This document shows positions 17,063 through 20,650 of a DNA stretch of 20,650 nucleotides, piece by piece (position 1 is the first letter of the stretch; each line of letters begins with the position of its first letter). The stretch comes from Gammaproteobacteria bacterium. GTDB lineage: Bacteria > Pseudomonadota > Gammaproteobacteria > Pseudomonadales > Porticoccaceae. The notes beneath the pieces were generated by a model. It made no database searches. It saw only the letters and a list, made by a program, of their open reading frames with translations, and was not told the DNA's origin. The stretch lies in NCBI GenBank assembly GCA_016708925.1, contig JADJET010000023.1, forward strand, positions 1 to 20,650, written 5' to 3'. Made by a program: the position numbers and the translations under genes.

Positions 17063-17905
17063 ACCGAACGGTGACTCTGGGCGGCATCAGCATCGCCAAC
17101 GACCGGCCCCTGGTGCTGTTCGGCGGCATCAATGTGCTGGAATCGCGCGAGCTGGCGCTGCGCGCCGCCGAACATTTCGTCACGGTGACGCGCCGCCTCG
17201 GCATGCCCTATGTCTTCAAGGCGTCCTTCGACAAAGCCAACCGCACCTCGATTCATTCGTTTCGCGGCCCGGGGCTGGATGCGGGGCTGCGCATTCTCGA
17301 CGACGTAAAGCGCACTTCGGCGTGCCGGTGCTGACGGACGTGCATGAGGTGGCGCAGGCCGCGCCGGTGGCGGAAGTCTGCGACGTGCTGCAACTGCCGG
17401 CGTTTCTCGCGCCAGACCGATCTGGTGGCGGCGCTCGCGGCCACGGGCGCGATCATCAACATCAAGAAGCCCCAGTTCATGAGCCCCGAACAAACCGCCC
17501 ATCTGGTGGGCAAGTTTCGCGAGTGCGGCAACGATCGCCTGCTGCTGTGCGAGCGCGGCAGCTGTTTCGGCTACGACAATCTGGTGGTGGACATGCTGGG
17601 CTTTCAGGTGGCCAAGGGATGTCACCGGTGGCGCACCCATGATTTTCGATGTCACGCACGCCCTGCAACGTCGCGACCAGGCGGTGCCGCATCCAGCGGG
17701 CGCCGTGCCCAGGTCGCGGGAACTGGCTCGTGCCGGGGTCGCCGTGGGCATCGCCGGACTCTTTCTGGAAGCCCATCCCGATCCGGATCGCGCCCTCTGC
17801 GATGGCCCGAGCGCGCTGCCGCTGGACGTGCTGGTTTAATTTGGCGCAGGTCAAAGCGGTGGACGATCCCTGATCAAGGCGTTGCCTCCGCTCGCCATCC
17901 ACTGA
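17059..17905 (+). CDS. kdsA: 3-deoxy-8-phosphooctulonate synthase (frameshifted by indels)
   Basis: KdsA condenses phosphoenolpyruvate with arabinose 5-phosphate to make KDO-8-phosphate, needed for the lipopolysaccharide core; it therefore marks a Gram-negative cell. About 282 codons, normal for the family. The first 80 residues are open: MNRTVTLGGISIANDRPLVL, FGGINVLESRELALRAAEHF, YVFKASFDKANRTS and SFRGPGLDAGLRIL. Frameshifts follow near 17318, 17410, 17620, 17690 and 17845. Downstream pieces are VPVLTDVHE, INIKKPQFMSPEQTAHLVGK, ERGSCFGYDNLVVDMLGF, MIFDVTHALQRRDQ, ELARAGVAVGIAGLFLEAHP and CDGPSALPLDVL. The stop chosen is TGA 17903-17905 after LIKALPPLAIH. The ATG overlaps the pyrG stop, so translation is likely coupled. 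Its substrate PEP is made by the next gene. Confidence 0.97.
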
Positions 17906-17928
17906 CCATCACTACCACAGGAACGACC

Positions 17929-19220
17929 ATGACCAAGATTGCGGACATTCGCGCCTACGAGGTGCTCGACTCCCGCGGCAACCCCACGGTGAACGTGGAT
18001 ATGACTCGCCAATGGCGCGGTCGGCAGCGCCTGCGCGCCGTCCGGGGCATCGACCGGCTCGCGCGAAGCACTTGGAGCTGCGCGACGGCGATGCCAAACG
18101 CTATCTGGGCAAGGGCGTGCTCAACGCCGTCGCCAACGTCAATGGCGCGCTGCGCGTACCTGCTGCTCGGCGCCGATGCGGCCGAGCAAGGCGAGCTCGA
18201 TCGTCGCATGATCGAAGCCGACGGCACCGAAAACAAAGGCGCGCTGGGCGCCAACGCGATCCTGGGCGTGTCGCTCGCGGCGGCCAAAGCAGCAGCGCTG
18301 GGGCGCGGCGTACCGCTCTACCATCACATCGCCGAAAGCGCGGGCGGTGTGCCCCCGCTACCGGATGCCGCTGCCCACTGATGAACATCATCAACGGCGG
18401 CGAGCACGCGGATAACAACGTCGATATCCAGGAATTCGCCGAGCCAGCCGGTGGGCGCGCCCACCTTTGCCGAGGCGTTACGTGCCGGCGCCGAGATTTT
18501 TCACGCTCTGAAGAAAGTGCTCCACGGTCGGGGTCTCGCGACCGCGGTGGGCGACGAGGGCGGCTTCGCGCCCAATCTGGCGTCCAATGCCGAAGCGCTC
18601 GCGGTGATCGGGGAGGTCGTCGCCGCCGCCGGCTACCGGCTGGCAGCGACATCCTGCTCGCGCTCGATTGCGCGGCGTCGGAGTTCTACCGCGACGGCCA
18701 ATACCATCTGAGAAAGGCGAAGGACGCAACTCCAGCAGTTCCGCCGGTTTTATCGATTATCTGGCCGGTCTCTGCGACCGCTATCCCATCGTCTCCATCG
18801 AGGACGGGCTCGACGGATCCGACTGGGATGGCTGGCAACTGCTCACCGCCAAACTGGGCCAGCGCATCCAGTTGGTGGGCGACGATCTGTTCGTCACCAA
18901 CACCGCGATTCTGCGCCAGGGCATCGGAGCGCGGTGTCGCCAATGCCATTCTCATCAAGCCCAACCAGATCGGCACCCCTGACGGAGACGCTGGAGGCCA
19001 TCGCCATGGCGCGCGCGGCGGGTTATCGATCGGTGATTTCATCGCTCCGGCGAGACCGAGGACACCACTATCGCCGATCTCGCGGTCGCCACCGGCGCAG
19101 GTCAGATCAAGACGGGATCGTTAGTGCCGATCCGCCGGGTGGCCAAGTACAACCGCTGCTGCGTATCGAAGCCGATGAGCAGCGGCGTACCGCGAGCCCT
19201 ACCGGGGCGCGGGGAACTGA
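17929..19220 (+). CDS. eno: Enolase (frameshifted by indels)
   Basis: Enolase interconverts 2-phosphoglycerate and phosphoenolpyruvate in glycolysis; in many gammaproteobacteria it also sits in the RNA degradosome. About 430 codons. The ATG at 17929 follows AGGA by five bases. The N-terminus MTKIADIRAYEVLDSRGNPT is intact. Later blocks are GALGANAILGVSLAAAKAAA, MNIINGGEHADNNVDIQEFA, VGDEGGFAPNLASNAEAL (acidic catalytic residues), YPIVSIEDGLDGSDWDGW, LVGDDLFVTNTAIL, ILIKPNQIGTLTETLEAIAM with the catalytic Lys, and SHRSGETEDTTIADLAVATG. At least ten indels divide it over three frames. The end is uncertain: the best reading closes KYNRLLRIE..RTAYRGAGN with TGA TGA at 19218-19223, and another frame closes at 19233. 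Confidence 0.96.
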
Positions 19221-19280
19221 TGACCGCCTCTAGCTCCTCTGGCCCCGCGCCGTCCCCCTCCCGCGCGCTGCGGCGCCACC

Positions 19281-19558
19281 ATGCGCAAGCTGATCGGCGT
19301 ACTGGTACTGCTTTTTGCTGCTGGGGCTGCAATACCGGCTCTGGCTCGGCGAGGGCGGCATCCGTGAACGGATACGCCTGGAGCAGAACGTGGTCGTTCA
19401 GGAGCAGCGCAACCGGGAGCTTGAAGAGCGCAACCGCAAGCTGGCCGCGGAGGTCGGGTTGCTCAAGGCCGGCATTGGTGTGGAAGAGCGCGCCCGCCAT
19501 GATCTGGGCATGGTCGGCGAAGGTGAGGTGTTTTGCATGCTGCTCGAAAAAAGGCTGA
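19281..19558 (+). CDS. ftsB: Cell division protein FtsB (frameshifted)
   Basis: FtsB is a small single-pass inner-membrane protein that joins FtsL and FtsQ in the divisome. About 92 codons. The N-terminus MRKLIGVLVLL is a short cytoplasmic and transmembrane start, then, after an indel in the T/G-rich stretch near 19320, LLGLQYRLWLGEGGIRE follows. A coiled coil then reads LEQNVVVQEQRNRELEERNR followed by KLAAEVGLLKAG, and the end is VEERARHDLGMVGEGEVF. The six-A run at 19549-19554 hides the exact end; the best reading is LLEKG with TGA 19556-19558. Position right after eno and before ispD is the standard gammaproteobacterial arrangement. Confidence 0.92.
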
Positions 19559-19564
19559 CGCGCG

Positions 19565-20244
19565 GTGAAAACCTGGGTGATCGTTCCCGCCGCCGGCGGT
19601 GGTCGGCGCTTCGGCGGGCCGGTTCCCCAAACAGTATCTCGACCTCGCCGGCAAGCCGGTGATCCAGCACACCCTGGAGCCGTTCTGCTTGACCATCGAG
19701 CCGGCGGGCCTGGTAGTCAGGATTGCGGCCGACGATGTGCATTGGCGAGCGGCTCCCGGGCGCTGCGGATCCCCCATTCTGGTCGCCCGGGGCGCGCGAG
19801 CGCCGATTCGGTGCGCCGGTCTGGCCGCCTGGCCGGGCGCGGCGGCGACGGATCTGGTGCTGGTCCACGATGTGGTGCGTCCTGTATCACCGCAGCCGAC
19901 ATCCGTGCCTTGCTCGCGGTTGCCGACCATCCCGGCGGCGCGCTGCTGGCGGCGCCGGTCAGCGATACCCTCAAGCGTGGGACGACAACGGCGTCGTGGT
20001 CGGGACCGAGCCGCGCGCGGACTCTAAGCCGCCTTGACGCCTGCAACTCGGTCGCTACGCTGAGCTGGTCGCCGCGTTGGCGCAGGCGCAACAATCCGGG
20101 CGCGCATTCTACCGACAGGCGGCGGCGCTCGCAGCGGCGGGGTATTCCCCGCGCGTGGTGCCGGGGCGCCGCGATAACCTCGAGATCACCTGACCCGAAG
20201 ATCTGGCGCTCGCCGCCGCCGTTGCCGGCATCGCAGGAGGCTGA
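19565..20244 (+). CDS. ispD: 2-C-methyl-D-erythritol 4-phosphate cytidylyltransferase (frameshifted)
   Basis: IspD joins CTP to MEP to give CDP-ME in the non-mevalonate isoprenoid pathway, so it uses the product of pyrG. About 226 codons, the usual length. The only plausible start is GTG 19565, six bases after the ftsB stop, because WVIVPAAGGGRRFG, the nucleotide-binding loop, follows at once. Next are PKQYLDLAGKPVIQHTLEPF, ILVARGGAERADSVR-like text, ATDLVLVHDAVRP (here HDVVRP) with the metal-binding Asp, ITAADIRALLAVADHPGGAL, LAAPVSDTLKRG and a closing PRVVPGRRDNLEIT.PEDLAL. The stop is TGA 20242-20244. About seven indels break the frame. Confidence 0.95.
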
Positions 20245-20247
20245 ACC

Positions 20248-20650
20248 AGTTTCCGGATTGGCAATGGTTACACGACGCATCGGTTCCGGACCGGGCGACC
20301 ACCTCATGCTGGGCGGCGTGCGGATTCCGTCACCCAGGGCGTGATCGCCTCATTCGGACGGCGATGTAGGATTCACGCGCTCTGCGATGCCCTGTTCGGC
20401 GCGGCGGCGCTGGGCGACATCGGCCGGCATTTTCCCGACAGCAATCCGAGTATCGCAACGCGGACAGCCGCATCTTTATGGCCGCGCGATGGCGCAGGTC
20501 ACCGCGCAGGGCTGGGCGCTGGTGAATGCCGACATCACGCTGGTGGCCCAGGCGCCGCGCATCGCGCCGCATCCAGGCAGCATGCTCGCCGCGCTCGGCG
20601 AAGACCTGCACGCGGCGCCGGATCAGATCAACGTCAAGGGCGACCACCAC
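20248..20650 (+). CDS. ispF: 2-C-methyl-D-erythritol 2,4-cyclodiphosphate synthase, cut by the right edge
   Basis: IspF cyclises CDP-ME 2-phosphate in the same pathway as IspD. The reconstructed start is FRIGNGY..HRF, then GPGDHLMLGGVRIP, GVIAHSDGDVV-like text, IHALCDALFGAAALGDIGRH, FPDSNPEYRNADSRIF, WALVNADITLVAQAPRIAPH and PDQINVKGDHH at the edge. No ATG is seen in the right frame: ACCAGTTTCCGG at 20246-20257 may be ACCATGTTCCGG with an error, so the start is approximate. An ATG at 20264 opens a different frame and would lose the first strand. The DVH metal motif reads TTH (see findings). Roughly 25-30 residues of the family's usual 160 lie outside the window. Confidence 0.92.

Noticed and set aside
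15408..19220. Reading pyrG, kdsA and eno as pseudogenes
   Set aside because: All three are essential or nearly so, keep their catalytic motifs and have normal total length; sequence error explains the breaks better.
1..20650. CRISPR arrays, tRNA or rRNA genes
   Set aside because: No regularly spaced direct repeats, cloverleaf patterns or ribosomal RNA motifs were seen by eye.

Overview
The window is GC-rich DNA, most likely from a gammaproteobacterium. The strongest pointer is the right end, where pyrG, kdsA, eno, ftsB, ispD and ispF follow one another on the + strand in the order typical of that class. Almost every gene, including these indispensable ones, is broken by one-base indels, many at homopolymers. 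Total gene lengths still match their families, so I read the breaks as errors of an unpolished sequence rather than as decay. Coordinates below therefore give the whole reconstructed gene, not single open frames.

Layout from left to right. (1) 1-629, - strand: the 5' part of an IS3-family insertion sequence, running off the left edge, with orfA, an A7G slippage site and the start of orfB. (2) 627-830, - strand: a short tail of an unrecognised gene that ends exactly where the IS3 element appears to begin. (3) 1108-6994, - strand: one very large gene of about 1,960 codons. It combines an N-terminal beta-rich region, a transglutaminase-like domain, DUF4011, a superfamily 1 helicase, an MTES_1575-type endonuclease and DUF3320. 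Just upstream, overlapping its start, lies a roughly 90-codon remnant that begins like a phospholipase-D-type helicase. This block looks like the remains of an anti-phage or restriction island.

(4) 7448-12510, - strand: a tight six-gene operon read as NUDIX hydrolase, alpha/beta-hydrolase esterase, CinA, SnoaL/NTF2-like protein and two luciferase-like flavin or F420 oxidoreductases. The first two junctions are ATGA overlaps. (5) 12777-13915, + strand: a divergently transcribed epoxide hydrolase that shares the 266-bp control region with the operon. Region 4-5 suggests oxidation, hydrolysis and clean-up of small organic or damaged metabolites. (6) 14041-15148: an IS30-family element with recognisable imperfect terminal inverted repeats, lying between the epoxide hydrolase and pyrG.

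(7) 15408-20650, + strand: the housekeeping cluster. It makes CTP (pyrG), KDO-8-phosphate for lipopolysaccharide (kdsA) and phosphoenolpyruvate (eno, which feeds kdsA), the divisome protein FtsB, and two MEP-pathway isoprenoid enzymes (ispD, ispF). ispF runs off the right edge. I saw no tRNA, rRNA or CRISPR array.
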